Assembly (NCBI RefSeq): GCF_000186865.1
Contig: NW_008705579.1
Location: 675,740-739,739 of the forward strand
Reading direction: 5' to 3'
DNA length: 64,000 nt
DNA from: Aureococcus anophagefferens
Taxonomy: Eukaryota; Sar; Pelagophyceae; Pelagomonadales; Pelagomonadaceae
Of the stretch, positions 35,192 through 45,715 are shown piece after piece; within the stretch, counting starts at the first letter, position 1, and the number at the start of each line of letters is the position of its first letter. The translations under genes were made by a program, and so were the position numbers. Below the pieces are notes generated by a model. The model made no database searches. It saw nothing but the letters and a program-made list of their open reading frames with translations, and was not told where the DNA came from.

Positions 35192-38100
35192 ATGGTGGCC
35201 GTGGGCGAATGGTGGTGGGTGCCCGACGAGGAGCAGTGCTTCGTGCCGGTGAGCGCGAACACCCCCAATTTTTCACACAAACACACCCTCTAGGCCCGCG
35301 TCACCTCGATCAATGGCGCCGACGCGCGCCTCGACGCCGACGGCGCGCCGGTCTCCTGCCCCACGGCGAAGCTCACGACCAAAATCGACAGCCCGGACCT
35401 CCTCGACGCCCAGCTCGACGACCTCGTGCAGATGGACCAGGTGAACCACCCGGCGATCATCGACACGCTGAGGCGCCGCTACCGGTCCGACAAGATCTAC
35501 ACGGGCATCGCCGACATCCTCGTGGCCATGAACCCCTTCAAGTGGCTCCCCGTCTACACGCCGGCCCACGTCACGGAGTACGCCAAGGGCGACCAGGAGG
35601 CGCCGCCGCACCCCTTCAAGACGACGATGAACGCGTACAACGGCCTCCGCGAGTCGCGGTGCGCGCAGGCCATCCTCATCTCCGGCGAGTCCGGCGCGGG
35701 CAAGACGGAGACGACGAAGCAGTGCCTCAAGATGCTCAGCGAGTGCGCTGGCGGCGGGCGGAAGNNNNNNNNNNNNNNNNNNNNNNNNNNNNNNNNNNNN
35801 NNNNNNNNNNNNNNNNNNNNNNNNNNNNNNNNNNNNNNNNNNNNNNNNNNNNNNNNNNNNNNNNNNNNNNNNNNNNNNNNNNNNNNNNNNNNNNNNNNNN
35901 NNNNNNNNNNNNNNNNNNNNNNNNNNNNNNNNNNNNNNNNNNNNNNNNNNNNNNNNNNNNNNNNNNNNNNNNNNNNNNNNNNNNNNNNNNNNNNNNNNNN
36001 NNNNNNNNNNNNNNNNNNNNNNNNNNNNNNNNNNNNNNNNNNNNNNNNNNNNNNNNNNNNNNNNNNNNNNNNNNNNNNNNNNNNNNNNNNNNNNNNNNNN
36101 NNNNNNNNNNNNNNNNNNNNNNNNNNNNNNNNNNNNNNNNNNNNNNNNNNNNNNNNNNNNNNNNNNNNNNNNNNNNNNNNNNNNNNNNNNNNNNNNNNNN
36201 NNNNNNNNNNNNNNNNNNNNNNNNNNNNTCGCCGTCCACGCCATCGACGACGGCGAGGAGTGGAAGGCGTTCACGGCGGCGCTGACGCAGTTGGGGTACG
36301 TCGCCGGCGAGGTCGACGAGCTGCTCGACGCGTGCTGCGGCGTCCTCCTGGGCAGCCGCATCCACTTCGCCGAGGGCGCCGAGGAGGGGTCCAACGTCGT
36401 CGGCGACCTCGACGCCGGCGGCAAGCGGCACCGCCGCGGGTCCGCGGTCGCGGGCCACGCGATGGACGCGTGCTCGGCGGCGCGGGAACAGAGTGCTTCA
36501 CGTTCGCTTCAACATGAGTGTTCCGCGCGCGCGCGTGCCGGAAAAAGCATCCACGCGTCGAGAGCGCTCCGAGAGATGATCGCTCGTCCAAAAATGAGCC
36601 GAAACGAGTGGAAAGAGATAGGAGCCCCCAAAGTTGGGACTTGCGCACTCGTTTCCCGCGCAGGTGCTCCGAGTGCGCGGAGGCCTTCGGCGTGTCCCAC
36701 GACGCGCTCGCCGAGTGCCTCACGCACCGCACCATCAGCGTCGGCGGCCAGGCGCTCAAGGCCAACCTGAACCCGGCGGACGCCGAGGACTGCCGCGACG
36801 CGCTGGCGAAGCACGCGTACGGCGCGCTGTTCCGCGCGACGGTGCAGCGCGTCAACGCGGCGCTCGCGTCCGCGTCGACGAAGAAAGGCGGCGTCGACTA
36901 CAGCATCGGCGCGCTGGACATCTTCGGCTTCGAGATCTTCGTGCGCAACTCCTTCGAGCAGCTCTGCATCAACTTCTGCAACGAGAAGCTCCAGCAGCAC
37001 TTCACCAAGCACACGTTCGACCAGGAGGTCGCGGTCTACAAGGCCGAGGGCGTGCCCTTCGCCGAGATCCACTACATCTCCAACGCCGACGTCATCGAGC
37101 TCGTCGAGCACCGCGCGCGCGGCATGTTCCGCATGCTCGACGACGAGGTCCGCGCGCCGGGCGGCTCCGACAAGCAGTACGTGTCGAAGCTGCACCGCGC
37201 GCTCAAGGACCACGCGCGCCTCGGCTTCGACAAGCGCAACCCCGACGTCTTCCTGCTCAAGCACTACGCGGGCGTCGTCAAGTACGAGGTCGAGGGCTTC
37301 CTCGTGAAGAACAAGGACCGGCTCTACGACGACGTCGCCGACTGCATGTGCGCGTCGTCCAACACGCTCGTCGCGAACCTCTTCGCGCCCGACGGCCCCG
37401 TGGGCCACAAGAAGGGCTCCAAGGTCACCTGCAGCGGCCGCTTCGTGAGCCAGCTCGGCGACCTCATGCGCCTGCTCAACGACGCGGAGCCGCACTATAT
37501 TAGGTGCATCAAGCCGAACAAGGCGAAGAAGCCGGATCTGTTCGAGGGCACGATGTGCTACGACCAGCTGAACTTCGCGGGCGTCTTCGAGGCCGTCACG
37601 ATCCGCCAGCAGGGCTACCCCTTCCGCTGCTCCCTCGCGGACTTTTACCGCCGCTTCTGGCTCGCGGCGCCGCCAAACACGCGCGGCCGCGGGGGCCTCC
37701 CCGCGCCGCGCGCGGTCATCATCGACGACAAGCCGGGCAAGCGCCGCAGCGTCGCCGCGCTCCTCGGCGAGCTCGAGAAGACCCAGAAGGCCGGCGAGCC
37801 CCGGGTCTCCGAGTGCAAGGTCGGCGCGTCGCTCGTGCTCTGGCGGTCGCCGCAGCAGCAGCCGCTGCTCAAGATGCGCAAGAAGGTCGAGTTCTACGTC
37901 GCCCTCATCATCGGCACGGGCGCCCGCGCGCGCCTCGCGAGGAACCTGCGGCGCGTCCTCGCCTTCGCGGCGGAGCGCTACGCGGAGGCGAAGCGGAAGA
38001 AGGACCCGGAGCTCGTCGACGCCGCGCTCGCCCAGATCGGCACGCCGCGCTTCGAGAGCCGGGACCTGCGGCGCCTGCGCACGCTCAAGGAGAAGCTCGC

Positions 38101-41100
38101 GCGGGAGAAGGAGCTCGACGCCAAGTTCGAGGAGCTCGCGCGGCGGTCCATCGACCAGGTCGACGACCACTTCGAGGCGCTCGTCGAGGAGGGCCGGCGC
38201 CTCGAGCTCGACAGCGCCGTCTTCAAGAAGGTGGACCAGATGTACGCCATGGTCGTCGAGCGGCGCCGCGCCGTCGAGGGCGTCCGCGCCGCGACGGCCG
38301 CGCCGGGCGAGCCCGACGAGGCCGCGCTCCGCGAGGCGCTGGGCACGCTCGAGCGCCTCGTGCGCATCTACGGGCGCAGCGCCATGGGCGCCCCCGAGGA
38401 GGCCGAGGGCCGGGCCTTACTCAAGGCCCTCGACGAGGAGAAGGTGCGCCTGCGGGAGCTCGCGGCCGCGCACGACGCCGCGCGGATCCCGCCGCGCGCG
38501 TCGCTCGACTGGTTCGCGTCGTCGCCCGCGGAGCTCGCGCGCGCGGCCAAGGCCCTGGAGCAGCACCGCCTCGAGGCGTCGGGCGTCGCGGCGAAGCTCG
38601 GCGCGGCGCTCGCGGCCGCGCGCGCGGCCGCGGCGGCCGCGCTCGCCAAGGACGGCGACGCCGTCGCGGGCGACGACGCGTGGGCCGCGTGCCGGAGCGC
38701 GTGCGCGGCGGCGCTCGCCGCGGCGTCCGGCGACGTGTCCTGCAGGACCCAGGCCGACGTCGTCGCGGCCATCGTGGCCACCGTGGCCGCGGACGCGGAC
38801 GCGACGCTCCGGCTCTGCGCGGCGCGCGAGGGCCTCGCGGCCGCGCTCCGCGACGCGCTGGCCGCGAGCCCGCCCGACGAGGCGATCCTGCGGCGCGCCA
38901 TCGCGGCGGCGGCGGAGGTCCACGGGGCCTACCCGGCGGCCGTCGCCGCGCCCGCGGAGCTCTGCGCGGGCGACCTCCTGTGTGGAAATCAACCAGTGAG
39001 CTGGGACGTCGGGGCCAAACTTCAGAAATCTCTAGCTCGGTCAAATCGAAGTCGATTCGGCTGATTTTTGGACGAATCGATTGCTCTCGTCGAGTTCTCG
39101 AAGCACAGCGGAAGGGCTGATCGAAACTGTCGCATATGGGCATATTGAAGTCGTGTTGAAGATTTGATTTCCACACAGGCGACCTCGACCGGTGCGAGGC
39201 CGCGCTCGCGCGGCTCCTCGAAGAGCGGCGCCTCCTGGGCAACGTGCTCAACGCGCTCCACCACGAGACCATGTCCCTCGACGACGCCGACGCGCTGCGG
39301 GCCTGCGGCGGCGCGTCCGTGCGCGCGTCCGCGCTCGAGCACGCGACGGCGGCCGCCGCGACGTTCGGGCTCACGGACGGCGGGGACGCGCGCGCGCTCC
39401 ACGCGGCCGAGGCGTTCCTCGACCTGCGCCGGTCGGCGAAGCGCTGCGCCGGCGGGCGCTGGGACCGCGACGCCGGCGACGCGTTCCTGGACGCGGACGG
39501 CGCGGTCCGCGCGCTGCTGGGCCACTTCAAGTCCGCCAAGTACGCGCAGCCGGCCGTCGACGCCAAGCTGGGCTGCTACGCCGAGGTCGCGCACCTCGAC
39601 GACGAGCTGCGGCGCGAGGTCCAGCTCGCCGAGGACGTCGTCGCGGGCTGCTCCGTGCGCCTCGAGATCCTGGACGCGCTCGACAGGGCAGGAAAAGAGA
39701 GCGAAATTCCCAACTTCAAAGGCTCCTATCTCGGCCGTTTTCCACTCGTTTCGGCTGATTTTTGGACGAGCGATCATCTCTTGGAACGGCCTCGAAGCGT
39801 GGATGCTTTCCCGGAACGCGCGCGCGCGGAACACTCACGTTGAAGCGACGTTGAATCTCTCTTTTCCTGCCCAGGCGCTGGAGACGTGCGCGCGCGACGT
39901 CTCCGACGACGCCGCGGTGCTGCGCCTCCGGCGGCGGCTCTACTGCGCGCGCCAGCTCGGCCTCGAGGACTGCGTCGACGAGGCCGCCGTCGAGGACTGC
40001 TTCCAGCGCTTCACGGCCGAGGGCGCCGCGCGCGTCGTCGCGACGGCCAAGGCGACGCTCGACACCGTCGACGACTGCCACCGGCGCCTCAAGGCCGCCA
40101 TCGAGGCCTGCACGCAGGCGGCGCTGAGCGCGGCCCTCGAGGCGGCGTCGGCGCTGAACCACGACGGCATGCTCACGGCCCAGAGCCGCGCGCTGCTCCG
40201 GCGGCTCGCGCGTTTGGTCGCGGCGGCCGTCGACGCGCGCAAGTCGCTGGACCGCGACGGCCTCATGCGGAGCGTCGCGGCCGAGGCCGCGGCCATCGGC
40301 TTCGAGAACGACGACGTGCGCATCGTCAAGTCCTACCTCGACCTGCCCGAGCCGTCGTTTTTGAAGGTGTGCATGGCGACGGCGCTCGGCGACGACGAGG
40401 ACGAGCTCGCCGCGGCCGCGTCCCTGCGGCTCCACGCGCACCTCTTCGACGTGGACCTGCCGGCCCACTTCGCCAACGGCGCCGACGGGCGGCCCGCGAC
40501 GCCCCTCTTCGAGCTCGGCACGTCGCCCGCGCTGAAGACGGCCGCGGAGTTCGTCGAGCTCCGCTTCAGCGACCCCGCGCCGGACTTCGCGCTGCGCAAG
40601 GCCATGGCGACCATGCTCGTCTGGGTCGACCCGGCGCTCCACCCGCTGCGGAGCTCGCTGACGCGGCTCGTCGCGGGCGACAAAGACGGCAAGGAGTTGG
40701 CGAGAAGGACGTTCGGCAAGATCGCGGGCTTCATGGGCGACAGCGTCAAGCCCCACTCGAACCCGGACGTCCTGAGCGACGAGCTCGTCTGCGACTGCCG
40801 CGAGCGGCCGAAGCTCGTCGACGAGGCCTACGCGCAAACCCTAAAACAGCTCAAGCGGAACCCGTCGCCGGCGTCGCGGTCGCGCGGCTGGGAGCTGCTC
40901 GAGGCGCTCCTCAACGCCAAGCTCGCGCCGTCGTCGGCCCTCGTGCTCCACGTCGAGAAGGCGCTGCGCTACGACGCGCCGGAGGAGCGGCGCGGCGCGC
41001 TCGCGGCCGCGCTCGTGCGCACGTGGTTCGAGTCGCGCGTGCTCCGGCCGCGGCGCGCGCTGGCCAAGTGCCTCAGCGGCTGGCTCGAGAAGGACGTGCC

Positions 41101-41623
41101 CCCGGCGCACCTGCGGTCCCTGGCGGCGTCGACGCGGCGCCGCCTCCGCGACGCGGAGCCCGGCGCGCCGCCGCCGCGCGCGCCCGGGACCGTCGAGGAC
41201 CGGCTCCGCGAGAAGCGCCGCGCGAAGCGCCGCTTCTTCCAGCTCAAGGACCAGGCCCTCGCCTACTACGACGCGCCGCCGAGCGCGACGTCCAAGCCCC
41301 TCGGCGTCCACCGCCTCGCGCACGTCGGCCGCGTCTGGGCGCTCTGGGCCGACGACTCGCCGAGCCGGTTGAGCTTCCCCTTCGTCGTCGACAAGGTCGG
41401 CCACGCCCGGGGCGCCCTCGTCCTCTCGGCGCCGTCCGCCGAGGAGCGCGCGTCCTGGATGGCGTCCCTCGAGGCCGCGCGCGACGCGCCGTCCGAGCCC
41501 GAGCCGCCCGCGGGCTCGGCCTGGCTCCGCGCGCTCGACCACAAGACGGGCAAGGCCTACTACTGGAACCGGTCGTCCCTCGCGACGACGTGGGACCCGC
41601 CGCCCGCCGCCCTCCAGCAGTGA
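35192..41623 (+). CDS. myosin heavy chain with MyTH4, PH and WW domains
   Basis: Unconventional myosin. Exons: 35192..35248, 35294..36469 (with a gap 35765..36228), 36664..38969, 39179..39675, 39875..41623. The motor shows the SH3-like start, the P-loop GESGAGKTE, LDIFGFEIF with NSFEQLCINFCNEKLQQ (relay) and YIRCIKPN followed by GVFEAVTIRQQGYPFR (SH1 helix/converter). A charged neck has no clear IQ motifs. A MyTH4 domain lies at about 40690-40930 (FGKIAGFMGD, then PKLVDEAYAQTLKQ and RGWELLEALL). A PH-like domain is at about 41190-41500 and a WW domain at 41515-41605 (TGKAYYWNRSSLATTWDPP). No FERM domain. Three introners and a 45-nt intron interrupt it. Confidence 0.88.
35249..35293 (+). other. 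45-nt GT-AG intron
   Basis: First intron of the myosin gene; donor GTGAGCGC is consensus-like, acceptor CCCTCTAG. It is AT-richer than the exons and joins CFVP to ARVTSING in phase 0. It is the only donor here resembling the textbook GTRAGT, in contrast to the introners. Confidence 0.85.
35765..36228. other. assembly gap (464 N) inside myosin motor
   Basis: Run of N. It hides the switch I/II part of the motor domain and perhaps further introns. The true length may differ from the number of N. Confidence 0.99.
36478..36663 (-). mobile_element. introner type B (186 bp), antisense to gene
   Basis: TSDs GTGCTCGG (36470..36477) and GTGCTCCG (36664..36671), one mismatch. The intron is 36470..36663 (194 nt), GT-AG, phase 2, giving HAMDACSECAEAF. 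Both arms share the variant CGCGGGAA and the inner block GAGTG. Confidence 0.92.
38978..39178 (-). mobile_element. introner type A (201 bp), antisense to gene
   Basis: TSD GCGACCTC is perfect at 38970..38977 and 39179..39186. The intron is 38970..39178 (209 nt), GC-AG, phase 1, giving ELCAGDLDRCE. The arms are a perfect 15-bp inverted repeat CTGTGTGGAAATCAA. Confidence 0.94.
39684..39874 (+). mobile_element. introner type B (191 bp)
   Basis: TSDs GCGCTCGA (39676..39683) and GCGCTGGA (39875..39882), one mismatch. The intron is 39676..39874 (199 nt), GC-AG, phase 0, giving EILDALETCARD. The inner block of both arms is AAAAGAGAG. Confidence 0.93.
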
Positions 41624-41896
41624 CGGCCCGCGCGCCGCGTCGCGCGCGGACCCCCGCCCCCCCCCCCGAGGTCGCCCGGCTCCTTTTTCCACCGACACAG
41701 TCATGTTAATGGTGGCAAGCGACCACGCGCGTCCGCGCGAGTTGGACGCGCCAGGGGCTCCTAGGACGCTCCCAGCTTCATCGAGACGCTCAGTCCGTCA
41801 GGAACCGGCGTCTGGGGACCGCTTCTGCTAGTACTAACTTTTACTAGTAGTTAGCCGCGGCGCCAAGGGAGGAATAGAAGGGGGACTCAGTCTAAA
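41624..41896. other. intergenic, poly-C and AT-rich patch
   Basis: Holds a C-rich tract near 41651-41667, then AT-richer sequence with a loose inverted pair around CTAGTACTAA and TTACTAGTAG. This is where the drop in GC begins that covers the next gene. No RNA gene recognised. Confidence 0.5.
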
Positions 41897-43254
41897 TTAA
41901 AGCATGTCCTTCCCGACGCCCACGGGGCCGGCGACCTGCGGTTGGCCCGTCACGGGGTCGATCCCGGGGGGGTTCTGCGGCTTGAAGACTGTGTAGGCGC
42001 CAAAGACAACGGCCGACGCGAGGAGGAGGGCACCACTGCCGGCCGCAGCGATGACGACCACGGGGAGGCCGTCGTCGTCATCGTCGTCTACGGTCAAGTG
42101 ATCATCTCCGCGCTCGCCGCAGCATTCGCAGGTGACATCGATGATCGAGTCCTGATAGTCGTATGTGAAACACGGTTTTACATGTCGAAGGAATTGCAAC
42201 AGGCCTCGCAGGACCCTCGGGCCAGGTCTTCTTCCTCCGTCGTGTAGGCTCGACTCTCGTAAGTGCTTTTGACGTTGTTTTCGCAGTCCAATCCACCAGG
42301 ATACCCGATTGGAATGATGCTCACGGGGACAGGGGTCCAAGGCGTGACCGTGGGCTGGGGCGTGGGACGAGGCGTGGCGATGGCACCGGTGCACTCGCAT
42401 GAATACGTCGACACGCCGTTGTAGGTCGACGCCCGCCAGTCGCGCTGCGCGCCACAGCAGTTCGAGCAGGCTTCGTTTGCGTCATCATACGAGATGCCCC
42501 CAGGGAAGACGATGTTCGTACAGTCGACCGCCCAGGGTGTCGGCATTGGCGTCGGTTCGGGTGTCGGCCGTGGCGTCGGCTCGGGCGTCGGCTGCGCCTG
42601 AGGCGTCGGCTCGGGCGTCGGCCGAGGCGTCGGCGGGTGCCAGAGGTTACAGTCCTGCTCTTCCTGACCTATGGAGCGAGCCAGTGTTACGAGAGTCGAG
42701 GTTGAGGACAACGTACAGTATTGGCCAGAGGAACTCGAGGAGCCGCAGCAGTAGAAACGCGTGCTCGAGACGGTGACCGAATTGCCGGCGTTGAAGCCGC
42801 CCGTGGACCCTTGGCAGTTGTACGAGCCTGTCGGCAAACAGTCAGTCATCGTCGGACGAGGTGTCGGGGCTCGTGTGCCGTCGCAGTTCGTCAGAGACGC
42901 GTACGCGAGCGACCACGCATAGTCACAATAGTCTCCATCCGAGCATCTAAAGTTCTCGAGACAGCATGTGAACGCGCTCAGGCATGTAGCGTCCGTCCAC
43001 GTCTTATATTCGGTACAGGTGAAGAAATTGTCATAGCTGGAAGAGCCCGAGTCTTCGTAGCAGCACTGGTAGCAAGCCTCTCCCCAAAACGACCCACATC
43101 CACTCGCCGATGTTTGAATAGACGACATACAGTCGCTACAATCTGAATTCGATAGCTTATTGTTGTTCCCATCGCAAACCTCGCCGCCAAGGACATGACG
43201 TCCACCAACAACGAACACCAGCACAAGCACCCAACCTTCGCGCATATGCACCAT
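41897..43254 (-). CDS. Cys-rich single-pass membrane protein with P/T repeats, frameshifted
   Basis: The ATG at 43254 gives a signal peptide (LVLVFVVGGRHVLGG). Several Cys-rich modules follow (CSDCMSSI, CYQCCYEDS, EACSNCCGAQ, CECTG), then Pro/Thr/Glu repeats (PTPRPTPEPTP) and more Cys-rich modules. The frame stops at 42178, but the preceding module CEACCNSF continues in another frame as PCFTYDYQDSIIDVTCECCGE, matching an earlier module. It then reads an acidic stretch and a transmembrane helix (VVVIAAAGSGALLLASAVVFGAY) to a TAA at 41897..41899. A missing base near 42180 is the simplest reason. Lower GC than its neighbours and no introner. Probably a cell-surface protein. Confidence 0.68.
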
Positions 43255-43682
43255 CTTTCACTTGTCGTAGACCTTGAGGCGCCCCGCGCGGCGCCGGCCG
43301 GGCCGGTTCAGCCGCCGCGCGTGGACGACGCGCGCGGGCGAGCCGTCGCGGCGCGCGACGACGCCGGAGCACGACGACGCGTCGCCGCGCCGGAACGTCT
43401 CGAGCACGGCCCCGGGCGCGTCCTCGTCGTTCGCCGGCTCGCCGTCGCCGTCGTCGCCGCCGTCGCCGCGCCGCTCGCCCGCGAAGACGATGAAGTGCGG
43501 CGCGCGCCGCGGGTCCAGCGCGGCCTCGAGCTTCTGGCCGCCGAGCTCGGGCAGCCCTGAGAGGCAGCCGCTGCCCGGGCTTCTGGCTGCCGATGCTGCC
43601 GGCACGGTGCACCCGGTAGTTGGGCTGTCGATGGCCGCGGCCTAGGAGCCGGGCAGCCCACCGTCCCCCCGCTCGCGCGGCC
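43255..43682. other. region without a supportable gene
   Basis: A minus-strand frame (43258..43605) reads reasonably (APHFIVFAGERRGDGG) and stops just before the Cys-rich gene start, but it has no ATG. It may be the 3' exon of a gene whose 5' part I cannot find. Confidence 0.35.
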
Positions 43683-43859
43683 ATGGGCGACCTCGACTGG
43701 TCGAGCGGCTGGCTCGACTGGTCGAGCGGCTGGCTCGCCGGGGCGCCCATGCGCGTGCTCGACACCGTCGTCCTCGACGGCGCCGGCGCGCCGCGGGCCT
43801 GGCAGGACGTCCTCCCGCGGCCGGACCTCGCCCCCCTAAAACCAGACCGGGCGCCCTAG
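43683..43859 (+). CDS. small hypothetical protein (58 aa)
   Basis: ATG at 43683. The start encodes DWSSGWL twice through a 21-bp tandem repeat (43694..43735), then MRVLDTVVLDGAGAPRAWQDVLPRP. The TAG at 43857..43859 overlaps the stop of the converging dioxygenase gene. No family recognised; it might be an N-terminal fragment or not expressed. Confidence 0.25.
   Translation: MGDLDWSSGWLDWSSGWLAGAPMRVLDTVVLDGAGAPRAWQDVLPRPDLAPLKPDRAP
43694..43735 (+). repeat. 21-bp tandem repeat
   Basis: Two direct copies of a 21-bp unit (core GACTGGTCGAGCGGCTGGCT) at the start of the small plus-strand frame. Confidence 0.85.
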
Positions 43860-45218
43860 GGCAGCGCGCACTGCGTCGGCCAGCGGTCGCAGTGGAACAC
43901 GTTCTTCCGCGGTGCGCAGTTCACGCCTCCGCCCGCGGCCTCGCCGTAGCTCGCCGGCGGCGGGTCGTCGACGAGGAGCCGCGGCAGGCTCCACACGCGC
44001 GGCAGGAGCTGCGCGCGGCGCCGGCCGGGCTTCGCGAGGCCCCGCGCGTGGAGGCCCGACGTGTCGGCGACGACGACGACGTGGGTGCCGCCGACGCCGA
44101 GGGGCGCCGGCGGTCCGAAGCCCGCGGCCGCGAGCGCGCGCGCGGACGCCGCGGCGTCGCGCGGGTCGAAGCCTGTGCCGAAATCGAACAGCGAGCTGGG
44201 TGATCCCCGCCAAACGTCGAGCCTCGCTCGCGCGGTCACGTCGAAGTCGATTCGGCTGATTTTTGGACGGATCGATGGCTCTCATCACGTTCTCGACGCA
44301 CACCGAAGGTACTTGCGTCAAACCATGCGAATACGCTCACATCGAAGTCGGGTTGAAGATTCGATTCGCGCGCGGGTCGAAGCCCTCGAAGCGGAGGCTC
44401 GCCTCGAAGCCGAAGGTCCGCTCGTCGAAGGGGCCGGACGCGGCGTAGGTCTCCGGCGACGGCGGCGGCAGCGCGGCCGGCGACGTCAAATGCCTCGTGC
44501 GCTCGAAGAGCCAGCGGAGCTTCGCCTCGGACGGCGCGTGCGATCCCCGGACGAAGAGGAGCGGTCCCTCGTCTTCCCGTACTCCCTTGAAGAGCCAGAC
44601 CTTGAAGGTGGGGAGGTAGGTGTCGACGTGGAGATACAGCTGCTTGTCGTCGGGCGCCGCGGCGAAGCGCTCCCAGGCCTCGCCGTCGGCCGCGCGCGAG
44701 AAGTCGCGGCGGAAGAGCGCGGAGAGGCTCCCGAAGACGGCGCTCCGGTTCGCCGCGTCGAAGGGCTCGGCGACGTAGCCGTCCCGCAGGAGCCGCGCGG
44801 GCCAGTCGTCCGCGGCGGCCTCCGTGGCGACGATGTCGTGCATGACGCGCGCCGCGACGAGCGCGCGGAGCGCGTGGAGGCCCCTGGCATTCAGCGGATG
44901 CGGCACGAGCTTCTTCGTCGACAGCAGAACCGGCAGCGCCTCGTTCGGGAGGTGGGGCCCGCCGAACCGCGACGCGTTGCGCGCGTGGGCCCGGACGCCC
45001 GCCAACAGGTCGTCGACGGACGTGCGCGTCGCGCGCCAGAAGGCGTCAAAGTCCTCGGGGTCGCGCAGGTGGCGGCCCACGGCCCGCTCGAGCGTCGAGA
45101 AAGTCGGCGCCACGTCGGAGTGCCACCAGGCGTCGACGTCGCGCTCGAAGCGCACGTCGTCCGCGACGGCGACGAGCGCGACGAAGGCGCAGCCCCACCG
45201 CGCCCAGTGCACCACCAT
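43856..45218 (-). CDS. secreted 2-oxoglutarate/Fe(II) dioxygenase-like protein (PhyH-like)
   Basis: Exons 44384..45218 and 43856..44172 give 383 aa. The start (ATG at 45218) encodes a hydrophobic signal (WGCAFVALVAVADD). A jelly-roll dioxygenase pattern is visible: LHVDTYLPTFKVWLF with the HxD pair, GPLLFVRGSHAPSEAKL, and after the introner THVVVVADTSGLHARGLAKPGRRR, which holds the distal His and the Arg for 2-oxoglutarate. This matches phytanoyl-CoA dioxygenase-like proteins. The introner sits between the two metal-binding halves. It lies on the same strand as, and downstream of, the NRPS-like gene. Confidence 0.72.
44173..44375 (-). mobile_element. introner type A (203 bp)
   Basis: TSD GTCGAAGC is perfect at 44165..44172 and 44376..44383 (GCTTCGAC in gene sense). 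The intron is 44173..44383 (211 nt), GC-AG, phase 1, giving LRFEGFDPRDAAAS. The 5' arm in gene sense is CCGCGCGCGAATCG and has no GT, so GC must be the donor. Confidence 0.92.
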
Positions 45219-45715
45219 CGTCCGCTGATAACGCAGGCTGAGGTTGACCCTGGTTACCCAAGTATTGAAGGCTCGAGCTCCTCCGAGTCAGGGCCCGGGC
45301 GCACTTACTTGCGCACTTGAGGGCGCGCCGGCCCCGAAGTGCGGGCACCTGGCGAGCGCGACTGTTGTCTCGTGCGTAGCAGGCGTGCTTGGGGTGTCTG
45401 TTATACGGAGGAGTACCGCTGCACGCTTGGTGGCGAGCGGTCGTCGCGGCGCGGCGCGGCGCGGGCCCCTTTCGAGGGCGCCGCGGCGCGGGCCGGGCGC
45501 GCGGCCGCGGCTCCGAGTAAGCGGAGGCGCGGCCGGGCGCCCGGGCGGTGTCGGGCGGTCGAGCATGTTCGAGCGAGCGTCGTGTGGCCGCGGCGCGGCG
45601 CGGGGGGCGGCGGCGGCGGCCCGAGGAGGCCGGCGCGCCGCGTCCCGCGGCGCGGCGTCGGGCGCGAGCATGTTCAGGGGGGGAAAGGGTGTCTCGGGCG
45701 GGGGCCGGTGACTCC
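45219..45715. other. 497-bp intergenic region, GC-rich
   Basis: Between the dioxygenase start and the NRPS-like stop. Mostly GCGGCGCGGC-type low complexity, with GAGCATGTTC twice (about 45561 and 45666). Both flanking genes are on the minus strand, so it should hold the dioxygenase promoter. No gene supported. Confidence 0.5.

Noticed and set aside
36518..36640. Recurring peptides such as EMIARPKISRNEW and FRLIFGRAIISR in many frames
   Set aside because: They are translations of the introner body, not a protein family.
43258..43605. Minus-strand frame of 115 codons
   Set aside because: No ATG start and no family. Kept only as a note in the region entry.
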